Positions 1 through 6,209 of a stretch of DNA of 10,628 nucleotides are shown in pieces (the first letter of the stretch is position 1; each line of letters begins with the position of its first letter). The stretch lies in contig JAGRBM010000265.1 of assembly GCA_020434085.1 (NCBI GenBank), positions 1-10,628 on the forward strand. The letters are read 5' to 3'. The stretch comes from Chrysiogenia bacterium. Lineage in GTDB: Bacteria; JAGRBM01. The position numbers and the translations under genes are program-made. Under the pieces are notes generated by a model that saw nothing but the letters and a program-made list of their open reading frames with translations, did no database searches and was not told the origin of the DNA.

Positions 1-83
1 AAAAAATCACGGAAATTGGAAAGGGGAAAAAGTAAGCAGGCACTCACATGCAAGCAGCGAAGGTTTCGGTCGGGCCAGAGCCC

Positions 84-485
84 TCAGGAGGCATCGGGCG
101 CAGTTTCCGGCGCAGCTTCGGACGGCTTGGTCCAGATGAAGAGCAGCCCCCAGAGCACGAGCGCGGCGGCGACGAGCTTGGTCCAGGTGGGCGCGTCGGT
201 TCCGAGCAGCATGTAGCTGGTAAGCGGCACGATCATCGCCGTGGCGAGCAGCTTCGCGCGAAGGCGGATGACGCGGCTCTCTTCCCAGTCGCGCACCATG
301 GGCCCAAAGCGCGGGTGGGTGAGCAGCCAGTGGTGCAGGCGTTCCGAGCCTTTTGAGAAACACCACGCCGCCAGCAGGATGAACGGCGTCGTCGGCAGCA
401 CCGGCAGGAAGATGCCCACCACGCCGAGCGCAATGAAGCTCCAGCCCGCGCAGAGGTAGATCCATTTGGTGGTCGTCTCGGTCAA
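84..485 (-). CDS. DUF454 (YbaN-type) small inner-membrane protein
   Basis: A 133-residue protein in the chosen frame. It carries the DUF454 pattern: a glycine-rich first membrane segment (about residues 9-28), then LPVLPTTPF (28-36), a second hydrophobic stretch ending in WCFSKGSERLHHWL (41-54), and HPRFGPMVRDW (57-67). Two further hydrophobic segments lie at about 78-94 and 103-118, and the tail is Ala/Pro/Glu-rich. The molecular function of this family is not known; members are inner-membrane proteins. I chose the TTG at 485 because GAGGA (complement of 494-498) sits 8 nt upstream and the DUF454 homology begins right after it. The ATG at 608 would add about 41 residues unlike the family and would overlap the divergent transporter start. 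A possible -10 hexamer, TACACT (complement of 508-513), lies just upstream. Family assignment is firm; the start is less so. Confidence 0.85.
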   Translation of the reverse strand: MTETTTKWIYLCAGWSFIALGVVGIFLPVLPTTPFILLAAWCFSKGSERLHHWLLTHPRFGPMVRDWEESRVIRLRAKLLATAMIVPLTSYMLLGTDAPTWTKLVAAALVLWGLLFIWTKPSEAAPETAPDAS

Positions 486-546
486 GGGTGCCGTCCTCGT
501 TGTGGAAAGTGTAGCGCCAGTGCGCTGAAGGATTCCAACGCGTTCC

Positions 547-575
547 TTGCGAGCCCCCGTGCAAATATGCACAAT
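547..575 (+). promoter_or_regulatory. Possible BCCT promoter with embedded 14-bp palindrome
   Basis: TTGCGA (547-552) and CACAAT (570-575) are separated by 17 bp and each matches the sigma70 hexamers at 4 of 6 positions. Overlapping the -10 side is the near-palindrome GTGCAAATATGCAC (559-572), whose 7-nt arms match at 6 positions. This could be a promoter with an operator for the transporter gene at 607, but both hexamers are weak and no regulator is linked to it. Confidence 0.25.
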
Positions 576-606
576 GCGGCTGTTTCCTGTAGTGTGCGTT
601 GTCATC

Positions 607-2325
607 ATGTCGTTGAAATCCCCTCCATTGATCCGCTCGGCAATTGATTCGATTCGCGAGGAGCTCTCCGGGGTCGGCGCGGTTTTTTACGTCTCCATCA
701 GCCTGGTTGCGGTCTTTGCCGCGCTTGGCATTTTTGCCACGCGCGAACTCGACAGCTCGGCACGCACGATCCAGGACTGGGTGACGGCGAATTTCGGCTG
801 GATGTATCTCGTAGTGACGACGAGCTTCGTGCTGTTCGCGCTGTTCCTGGCGATCTCCCGGTTCGGCAGGATTCGCCTGGGCGCAGACGATGAAACGCCG
901 GAGTTCTCCTTCCCAAGCTGGCTGGCGATGATCTTCTCGGGCGGCATGGGCGTGGGGCTCGTATTCTGGGGCGTGGCCGAGCCCATGACGCACTTCAACG
1001 AGCCGCCGTTGGGTCTGGTTGCGGCGCACACGCAGGAGGCGGCGCGCCTGGGGCTTCGTTACGCATTCTTCCACTGGGGCTTTCACCAGTGGGCCAACTT
1101 TGCGATCCTGGGACTGGCCATCGCCTACGTCCGTTTTCGCCACCAGAGCCACGGCCTGATCAGCGAGACCTTGCGCCCACTATGGGGAAGCCGCGTGGAC
1201 GGAGCTCTGGGCAATGCAGTGGATGTGCTCACGGTGCTCTCGACCACGTTCGGCGTTGCCACGACGCTGGGGCTGGGCGCCCTGCAGATCAACAGCGGCC
1301 TCGCCCGGCTGTTCAATGTGCCCTATGACGTATCCGTGCAGCTCATGATCCTGGCCATGATCGCCGTGATGTTCACGGCGTCGGCCCTCACGGCGCTCGA
1401 CCAGGGCATTCGCTACTTGAGCAACCTCAACATGCTGCTGGCCGCGACCCTGCTGCTCTTCGTGCTGATCGTGGGCCCGACGTCCTTTATTGCATCGATG
1501 ATGACCAACACGGTGGGCGAGTACCTCGACCATTTCGTGGGCATGAGCTTTTTCACCGCGCCCTTTTCCAACGAGCACTGGGTCGAGCGCTGGACCATGT
1601 TCTACTGGGCGTGGGGGCTGAGCTGGGCGCCCTTTGTCGGCACGTTCATCGCGCGCATCTCGCGCGGCCGGACCATTCGTGAATTCGTGCTGGGCGTGAT
1701 CTTCGTTCCCGTGTTGTTGAGCGTGCTCTGGTTTTCCACTTTCGGCGGAACGGCCATCTACTACGAACTCCAGGGCAGCCCGGGAATCGCAACGGCCGTC
1801 AGTGAGGAGATGTCCTCGGCTATCTTCGCGATGTTTACGGCGATGGGGGCGGGTTCCTGGCTGAGCATTCTGGCGGTGGTGCTGGTGGTCACCTTCGTGG
1901 TGACATCGGCCGATTCGGCCACGTTCGTTCTGGGGATGTTTACTTCAAAGGGCGTGTTGAACCCGACGCGCCTGGTGCGGGTGCTCTGGGGCGGGCTCCA
2001 ACTGCTGGTGGCGGGTGTGCTGCTTCTCGGCGGCGGGCTGCTGACGCTGCAGACGGTATCGATCGTCGCAGCCTTTCCGTTCATGCTTCTGATGGTGTTG
2101 ATGGCCTATTCGCTCTTCAAGGACCTGAAGGCGGAGGTCGATCAGTTCGATGCGCAGGAACGCCTGCTGCTCTCGCGTCTGGAAGCATTCATGTTGAACG
2201 AAGAAGAGCGCGAGGCCGCGCGAGTTGCCGCCGAAGAGGCGCACCCGACCGCGGAAGAGGAGCCCCCCTCGATTGCCGAGGAAGAAGCTCCCTCCGAATC
2301 ATCGGAGGCGCGCGATTCTGAGTGA
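607..2325 (+). CDS. BCCT-family (betaine/carnitine/choline type) secondary transporter
   Basis: A 572-residue, roughly 12-segment membrane protein of the BCCT family, which imports quaternary-ammonium and related compatible solutes, usually with Na+ or H+. The glycine-rich TM3 motif GGMGVG (112-117) is followed by FWGVAEP. The TM4 aromatic cluster is HWGFHQWANF (156-165), and the family signature in TM8 is WTMFYWAWGLSWAPF (329-343) followed by ARISRGRTIREF (349-360). VVTSADS (431-437) matches the Na2-site segment of BetP (F430, T433, S434 aligning with F464, T467, S468), so Na+ coupling is inferred. Two aromatic-box positions differ from BetP: F165 for Tyr197 and G337 for Trp374. The last ~60 residues form a long acidic cytoplasmic tail. 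ATG 607 is preferred although no clear Shine-Dalgarno is visible; ATG 574 in the same frame is the alternative. The substrate is not decided. Confidence 0.93.
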   Translation: MSLKSPPLIRSAIDSIREELSGVGAVFYVSISLVAVFAALGIFATRELDSSARTIQDWVTANFGWMYLVVTTSFVLFALFLAISRFGRIRLGADDETPEFSFPSWLAMIFSGGMGVGLVFWGVAEPMTHFNEPPLGLVAAHTQEAARLGLRYAFFHWGFHQWANFAILGLAIAYVRFRHQSHGLISETLRPLWGSRVDGALGNAVDVLTVLSTTFGVATTLGLGALQINSGLARLFNVPYDVSVQLMILAMIAVMFTASALTALDQGIRYLSNLNMLLAATLLLFVLIVGPTSFIASMMTNTVGEYLDHFVGMSFFTAPFSNEHWVERWTMFYWAWGLSWAPFVGTFIARISRGRTIREFVLGVIFVPVLLSVLWFSTFGGTAIYYELQGSPGIATAVSEEMSSAIFAMFTAMGAGSWLSILAVVLVVTFVVTSADSATFVLGMFTSKGVLNPTRLVRVLWGGLQLLVAGVLLLGGGLLTLQTVSIVAAFPFMLLMVLMAYSLFKDLKAEVDQFDAQERLLLSRLEAFMLNEEEREAARVAAEEAHPTAEEEPPSIAEEEAPSESSEARDSE

Positions 2326-2331
2326 GCCCGA

Positions 2332-3030
2332 TCAGCAGCCGCCGCAGCAGCCGCTCATCATTTCGTATTCGGGGGCGGGCGGTGCCATCTGCGGCATGTC
2401 GGACTCGCCGAGGACTTCGCGCAGGTGCAGGCGCGCGCGGTGGAGGCGGGACTTCAGAGCGGCGACGCTCACGCCGATTTCCTTTGCCGCCTCGGGCGCG
2501 CTCTTTCCTTCCACGTCGCGTAGGATGAAGGCCTGATACTGCTCGGTCGGAAGCTCCGAGAGGGCGGCCTCGACGCGGTCCACGAGCTCGGCCGACTCGA
2601 GCTGCATCTGCGGCAGGCGCGACCAGTGGGACTCGGGCTCGCGGTCGCGTGAGAGGGAATCGCCCTGCTCATCGGAGTGGTCGGATACTTCGCGCGTGCG
2701 GCGGCGCTTTCTGAGCAGCATCAGCGCGGCGTTGCTGGTGACGCTGTAGATCCAGGTCGAGAGGGCCGAGTCGCCGCCGAAGGTGTCGATCTTGCGGAAG
2801 ATCTGCAGGAAGACATTCTGCAGCACTTCCTCGGCGTCGGCCTCGTTGCGGGTCATGCGCACGGCAAGCCCGAAGATCTGGCGCTCGTAGCGGCGCAGCA
2901 GCTCTTCGTAGGCCGCGTTGTCGCCCGTGCGAAGTCCGGCCACCAGGGCCGACTCGCGCGAGTCTTCCTCGCGGGTTGGATAGCTCGGCCGGTAGAGGGT
3001 AGTGAGGTTGGTCTGGGCTTCGCGCTTCAT
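2332..3030 (-). CDS. ECF-type RNA polymerase sigma-70 family factor with C-terminal Cys tail
   Basis: A 232-residue sigma factor with regions 2 and 4 only, so of the ECF/group 4 type, directing RNA polymerase to a stress or envelope regulon. Region 2 spans about residues 38-112 (AYEELLRRYERQIFGLA, then ADAEEVLQNVFLQIFRKI and STWIYSVTSNAALMLLRKRR). A charged linker covers 111-145. Region 4 covers about 148-207 (VEAALSELPTEQYQAFILRD, then a helix-turn-helix ending SVAALKSRLHRAR). The protein ends MSGCCGGC, an unusual cysteine cluster (C228, C229, C232) after a Pro-rich stretch. No anti-sigma gene is adjacent: downstream is the convergent transporter 6 bp away and upstream, 96 bp away, a TetR gene on the same strand. 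The ATG at 3030 is preferred because AAGGA precedes it by 8 nt; ATG 3054 would add 8 residues. Confidence 0.9.
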   Translation of the reverse strand: MKREAQTNLTTLYRPSYPTREEDSRESALVAGLRTGDNAAYEELLRRYERQIFGLAVRMTRNEADAEEVLQNVFLQIFRKIDTFGGDSALSTWIYSVTSNAALMLLRKRRRTREVSDHSDEQGDSLSRDREPESHWSRLPQMQLESAELVDRVEAALSELPTEQYQAFILRDVEGKSAPEAAKEIGVSVAALKSRLHRARLHLREVLGESDMPQMAPPAPEYEMMSGCCGGC

Positions 3031-3126
3031 ATCGTGCGTCCTTCTCTTTTGCATCCCGCCTCTTTACTCCCCGAGTGCGGGTGCCAAACAAAATGATCGT
3101 TCCGAATCTCTCCAAAAAAAGAGAGG

Positions 3127-3750
3127 CTAGTTCTCAGCTCCAAGGCGCAGCCCCTCGCCGCTACAGAGCGGAAGGGATTCAAGCGCCACGTTGATCGAGT
3201 TTTGGGCCTGCTCGCGGCTCGCGCCGGCGCGCTTCAAAACCATCAGGCCCTGCAGCATCGTGAGCAGATACTGGGCCAGCGCGTCGAGATCGGCGTCCTC
3301 GCGAATCTCGCCGTTGTTCCTGGCCGCCGCCAGGCATGCACGGAAGGCGCCCGAGAGGCGCTGCATGCCGGCCTCGATCTTCTTCTGCGTCGCACTGCAG
3401 CGACAGGGGAGGTCGATGGCTGTATTCGTGATGAGACAGCCGCGGACGTCCCCGCCACGCTCCATCATGGCCAGGCCCTGGACAAAGAAGTCGCGAATGG
3501 TGCGAAGGCCGCGCTCGGGGGCGCGCTCCAGGGGGGCAATGAATCCACTGGTGATCTGGCGCTGGTAGCGATCGAGCGCTTCGAGAAACAGGCCCTGCTT
3601 GCTCCCGAAGGCCTGGTACATCCCGAAACGATTCAAGCCGGTGGCGCACACCAGATCCTGAATCGAAGTGCCCTCGAAGCCCTTGGTCCAGAAGACCTTC
3701 ATGGCTGCGTCGAGCACCTTTTCGCGGTTGTATTCCTTCTGCCGTGCCAC
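3127..3750 (-). CDS. TetR/AcrR-family transcriptional regulator
   Basis: A 207-residue TetR-type repressor. The N-terminal DNA-binding domain is clear: REKVLDAAMKVFWTKGFEGTSIQDL (9-33), then ATGLNRFGMYQAFGSKQGLFLEALDRY (36-62), the usual helix-turn-helix with the Y-x-x-F-x-s-K-x-x-L ending. The C-terminal ligand domain holds RGCLITN (103-109) and a CRC pair (C116, C118), with further cysteines at 35, 139 and 196. A Cys near position 105 is also found in redox- or electrophile-sensing TetR proteins such as NemR, so thiol sensing is possible but not shown. The start is GTG at 3750, preceded by GGAGAG at about 9 nt. It diverges from the GH3 glycosidase, and an imperfect palindrome in the shared 155-bp gap suggests autoregulation with control of the neighbour. 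The ligand is unknown. Confidence 0.92.
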   Translation of the reverse strand: MARQKEYNREKVLDAAMKVFWTKGFEGTSIQDLVCATGLNRFGMYQAFGSKQGLFLEALDRYQRQITSGFIAPLERAPERGLRTIRDFFVQGLAMMERGGDVRGCLITNTAIDLPCRCSATQKKIEAGMQRLSGAFRACLAAARNNGEIREDADLDALAQYLLTMLQGLMVLKRAGASREQAQNSINVALESLPLCSGEGLRLGAEN

Positions 3751-3779
3751 GGATCGTTACTCTCCAGTCGCTCCTGTCA

Positions 3780-3802
3780 TTTCTAAACGCTCGGTTTGAA
3801 AA
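3780..3802. promoter_or_regulatory. Candidate TetR operator (23-bp imperfect palindrome)
   Basis: The core is AAAC (3785-3788), a 5-bp centre GCTCG (3789-3793), and GTTT (3794-3797). It is extended outward by TTT (3780-3782) and AAA (3800-3802), with a mismatched dinucleotide on each side, so 7 of 9 arm positions match. Size and symmetry are typical of TetR-family operators. It lies between the predicted tetR -10 and -35 and overlaps the predicted -35 of the GH3 gene. Binding is inferred, not shown. Confidence 0.4.
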
Positions 3803-3808
3803 GGGCAA
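3780..3808 (-). promoter_or_regulatory. Candidate promoter of the TetR gene
   Basis: Read on the minus strand, TTGCCC (complement of 3803-3808) and TAGAAA (complement of 3780-3785) are spaced 17 bp apart, each 4/6 to consensus. The spacer contains the palindrome core, the arrangement expected for an autorepressed TetR gene starting at 3750. Confidence 0.35.
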
Positions 3809-3825
3809 GCGGGTGCCCAGAAAAT
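3796..3825 (+). promoter_or_regulatory. Candidate promoter of the GH3 gene
   Basis: TTGAAA (3796-3801, 5/6 to the -35 consensus) and GAAAAT (3820-3825, 4/6 to -10) are separated by 18 bp. This would give a leader of about 70 nt before ATG 3906. The -35 overlaps the right arm of the palindrome, so the TetR protein could block both divergent promoters. Confidence 0.35.
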
Positions 3826-3905
3826 GCCCAATTATCTGAAATGATGGAGGTTTTGGGGCGTCCTGCTTGCCCGGCGGGCAGGGGACGTGCGAGAATCGAA
3901 GCCGG

Positions 3906-5114
3906 ATGAAACGAAGAATTCTGCATGCATGGGCCGCTCTGGCGGGGGCGCTCCTGTTGCTGCCCGCCACTTCGGGCGCCCAGCCCGGCGCCTGTCCGGC
4001 GCGGGGGCTGCTCGGCCAGATGCTCATGGTGCGGGTGCCCGCGCTGCCGACCCAGGAGCTGCGCGAGTATCGCGCCCAGCTTCGCGCCGACAACATCGGC
4101 GGCGTCATTCTCTTTGGCGCCAACTTCCGCAAGATGAACGACCCCAATGAGGTCGTCGCGTTTACGAACTTCCTGCAGGCCGGCGCGGCTTCCCCGCTGT
4201 TCATCTCCACCGATCAGGAGGGCGGCGCCGTGCAGCGTCTTCGCCGCCGGCAGGGCTTTACCGACATGCCGCGCTTCGAGGAACTCGGCCGCCACGGAGA
4301 TGACGAGTTGGCCTATGCCTTCGGTCAGGTAATCGGACGCGAGCTGGCCAGCGTCGGTGTGAACTGGAACTTCGCGCCGGTGCTCGATGTCAAAACCAAT
4401 CCCGACAACCCCATGATTGCCCGGTGGAACCGCGCGCTCTCGGAAGATCCGCGGGCCGTGGCCGAGCTGGGGATGCACGTCATTCGCGGCATGCAGCGCG
4501 AGGGCGTCGTGGCAACGGCCAAGCATTTTCCCGGCGTGGGGGATGCGCGCGGCGACTCGCACAAGGTGCTGCCCGCCATTCGCCGCGACTGGCACCAGCT
4601 CAACGAAGTGGAACTCCAGCCCTTCCGGCGCGCCATTGAAGAGGGCGTGGCTGCCGTGCTCATGGGCCACGTGCTCACGCCGCTCATCGAGCCCGAAGGG
4701 CATTCGGCCTCGCTCTCGAAGTTCTGGATCGAGACCACCCTGCGCGGGCGTCTTGGATTCGAGGGACTCGTCGTGACCGACGATCTCGACATGGGCGCGA
4801 TCACCGGGAACAAAACGCGTGAGGAAGCGGCGCTCGAAGCCATTCTGGCAGGCAACGACATGCTGATGATTACCGGCGGCGGCGAGCGCGAGGTGCTCGA
4901 CAGCCTGTGCGAAGTGCTTGCCCGGCGCGATCGCACCTCGCTCAAGCTCTACGACCGGGTGCTCGAATCGGTGGACCGGATCGAACGCACGAAGGCACGC
5001 TTTGGAATCGAGAACTTCCAGCCGCTTCCGCTGCTGAGCGAACGGCCTTCGAGCCGCTCCCACGAGCGGGTGGCAACCAAGATCCGCGAACCCAGTCCCG
5101 AGCGCGTGCGCTAG
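3906..5114 (+). CDS. Exported GH3-family beta-N-acetylhexosaminidase-like protein (NagZ-like)
   Basis: A 402-residue single-domain glycoside hydrolase family 3 protein, expected to remove beta-linked N-acetylglucosamine from peptidoglycan fragments or similar sugars. Residues 1-25 form a signal peptide (KRR, hydrophobic core, then SGA-QP), so it acts outside the cytoplasm, unlike cytoplasmic E. coli NagZ. Motifs in order: GGVILFGANF (65-74), DQEGGAVQR (103-111), NFAPVLDVK (155-163), KHFPGVGDARGDSH (206-219) with the NagZ acid/base dyad D217-x-H219, and VVTDDLDM (289-296) with the probable nucleophile D292. Differences from classical NagZ: GHGD is GVGD here (V211), and the Arg of DQEGGRVQR is Ala (A108). 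The basic, Ser/Pro-rich tail after about 372 looks disordered. ATG 3906 has only a weak ribosome site; the in-frame TTG at 3867 is a poorer alternative because it lengthens the signal peptide. It diverges from a TetR gene. Confidence 0.9.
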   Translation: MKRRILHAWAALAGALLLLPATSGAQPGACPARGLLGQMLMVRVPALPTQELREYRAQLRADNIGGVILFGANFRKMNDPNEVVAFTNFLQAGAASPLFISTDQEGGAVQRLRRRQGFTDMPRFEELGRHGDDELAYAFGQVIGRELASVGVNWNFAPVLDVKTNPDNPMIARWNRALSEDPRAVAELGMHVIRGMQREGVVATAKHFPGVGDARGDSHKVLPAIRRDWHQLNEVELQPFRRAIEEGVAAVLMGHVLTPLIEPEGHSASLSKFWIETTLRGRLGFEGLVVTDDLDMGAITGNKTREEAALEAILAGNDMLMITGGGEREVLDSLCEVLARRDRTSLKLYDRVLESVDRIERTKARFGIENFQPLPLLSERPSSRSHERVATKIREPSPERVR

Positions 5115-6124
5115 GAAACCCGAACCACCACTTTGCCGAAGTGCCGCCCCGAGGCCAGATGCTCGAAGGCGGCGACGGCGTCACCGAACTCGAAGACCTT
5201 GTCGACGACGGGCTCAATTCCTCCGGCAGAGATGGCGCGGTTCATGGCCTCGAAGTCATCGCGCGACCCGACGGTGATGCCCTGCAGGCGAATGGTGGAC
5301 ATGAGGATGGGCAGGATGTTGAGCGGCGAGGCATTGCCCGCCAGTACGCCGATCACATAGATACTGCCGCCGATGCGCGCGGCCTTGAGCGATTTTTCCA
5401 GCGTGCCGGCGCCGCCCACTTCGACGACATGGTCGACGCCCACGTTGCCGGTCAGTGCGCGCACGGCCTTGTGCCAGTCGGGATTGTCGTTGTAGTTGAT
5501 GGTCTCGTCGGCGCCGAGCTCTTTGGCGCGCGCGAGCTTTTCGTCCGAGCTCGAAGTGATGATCACCCGCGCCCCGAAAAGCTTTGCGAACTGCAACGCG
5601 AAGATGGACACGCCGCCGGTGCCCTGGAGCAAGACGGTTTCACCGGGCTTGAGATTTCCGTACTTGGAAATGGCGCTCCAGGCCGTCACGCCCGCACAGG
5701 GAAGCGTCGCCGCCTGCTCCCACGAGAGATGATCGGGCACGCGGATGACGCCTCGCTCGGGAAGGAGCGCCCTCTGCGTGAGCATTCCATCGAGCGGGCC
5801 GCCGAGCGTCGTGCGAAGGCGCTCGTGGCTGGGCTCGCCGGCTTCCCAGCTCTGGTTGAAGATGCCGGCGACGCGGTCGCCCACCTGCACGCGGGTGACA
5901 CCGTCGCCAATGGCGATCACTTCGCCCGCGCCGTCCGAGAGCGGGACAAAGGGGAGCGCCAGACGCGGGTTGTACTTGCCCTGCACCATGAGCCAGTCGC
6001 GGTAGTTGAGCGAGCAGGCCTTCACGGCAACGACCACTTCGCCCGGATCGGGCGTGGGATCGGGGCTCTGGACCTGTTTGAGGTTCTCCAGCCCCCATTT
6101 GCCGTCGATGATGTAGCGCTGCAT
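5111..6124 (-). CDS. Zinc-free MDR-family NAD(P)-dependent oxidoreductase (quinone oxidoreductase/alcohol dehydrogenase-like)
   Basis: A 337-residue medium-chain dehydrogenase/reductase. The GroES-like catalytic domain comes first (CSLNYRDWLMVQGKY at 37-51, LPFVPLSDGAGEV at 57-69, GVTRVQVGDRV at 75-85). A Rossmann domain follows, with the cofactor loop LQGTGGVSIFALQFAK (166-181) and LGADETINY (203-211). C37 is at the usual first zinc-ligand position, but the GHE motif is replaced (SDGAGE) and the four-Cys structural zinc lobe is absent, so it is probably zinc-independent like the quinone/enoyl reductase branches of MDR. The substrate cannot be told. GGGAGG lies about 7-8 nt before ATG 6124, a strong ribosome site. 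Its TAG stop shares the CTAG at 5111-5114 with the stop of the convergent GH3 gene. An alpha/beta hydrolase gene diverges from it 85 bp away. Confidence 0.92.
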   Translation of the reverse strand: MQRYIIDGKWGLENLKQVQSPDPTPDPGEVVVAVKACSLNYRDWLMVQGKYNPRLALPFVPLSDGAGEVIAIGDGVTRVQVGDRVAGIFNQSWEAGEPSHERLRTTLGGPLDGMLTQRALLPERGVIRVPDHLSWEQAATLPCAGVTAWSAISKYGNLKPGETVLLQGTGGVSIFALQFAKLFGARVIITSSSDEKLARAKELGADETINYNDNPDWHKAVRALTGNVGVDHVVEVGGAGTLEKSLKAARIGGSIYVIGVLAGNASPLNILPILMSTIRLQGITVGSRDDFEAMNRAISAGGIEPVVDKVFEFGDAVAAFEHLASGRHFGKVVVRVS

Positions 6125-6209
6125 GGCATTCCTCCCGCCGAAGCTCGGTTCGGGGCCAGCTATAGCACACCCACTGGAAGCCCCACACCCGGATGGTTAA
6201 ATTGAGAGT

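Noticed and set aside
72-83. GGGC-CAGA-GCCC next to the DUF454 stop as a terminator
   Set aside because: Only a 4-bp stem with no following T tract; expected by chance in GC-rich DNA.
7-1152. Long minus-strand open frame of 381 codons overlapping the DUF454 and BCCT genes
   Set aside because: It lies antisense or out of frame to two clear conserved genes and its translation is Arg/His/Ala-rich without any recognisable domain, typical of GC-rich shadow frames.
2226-2319. GAAGAGG/GAGG-rich stretch at the end of the BCCT gene as a DNA tandem repeat
   Set aside because: It encodes the acidic tail with mixed codons and no regular repeat unit.
3108-3125. CTCTC/GAGAG hairpin just after the TetR stop codon, considered as an intrinsic terminator
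   Set aside because: The T-run (seven) lies in the loop rather than after the stem and the stem is only 5 bp, so it does not fit a standard terminator.
3179-4210. Minus-strand open frame of 343 codons across the TetR gene and the TetR-GH3 gap
   Set aside because: Frame-shifted reading of the TetR gene; low-complexity Arg/Ser/Pro-rich product with no domain, and it would cover the regulatory gap.
3783-5063. Minus-strand open frame of 426 codons opposite the GH3 gene
   Set aside because: Shadow of the GH3 gene, which has a signal peptide and catalytic motifs. The antisense product has no family signature.
4907-6205. Plus-strand open frame of 432 codons opposite the MDR oxidoreductase
   Set aside because: The antisense strand of a well-conserved enzyme gene; His/Arg/Gly-rich product with no known fold.
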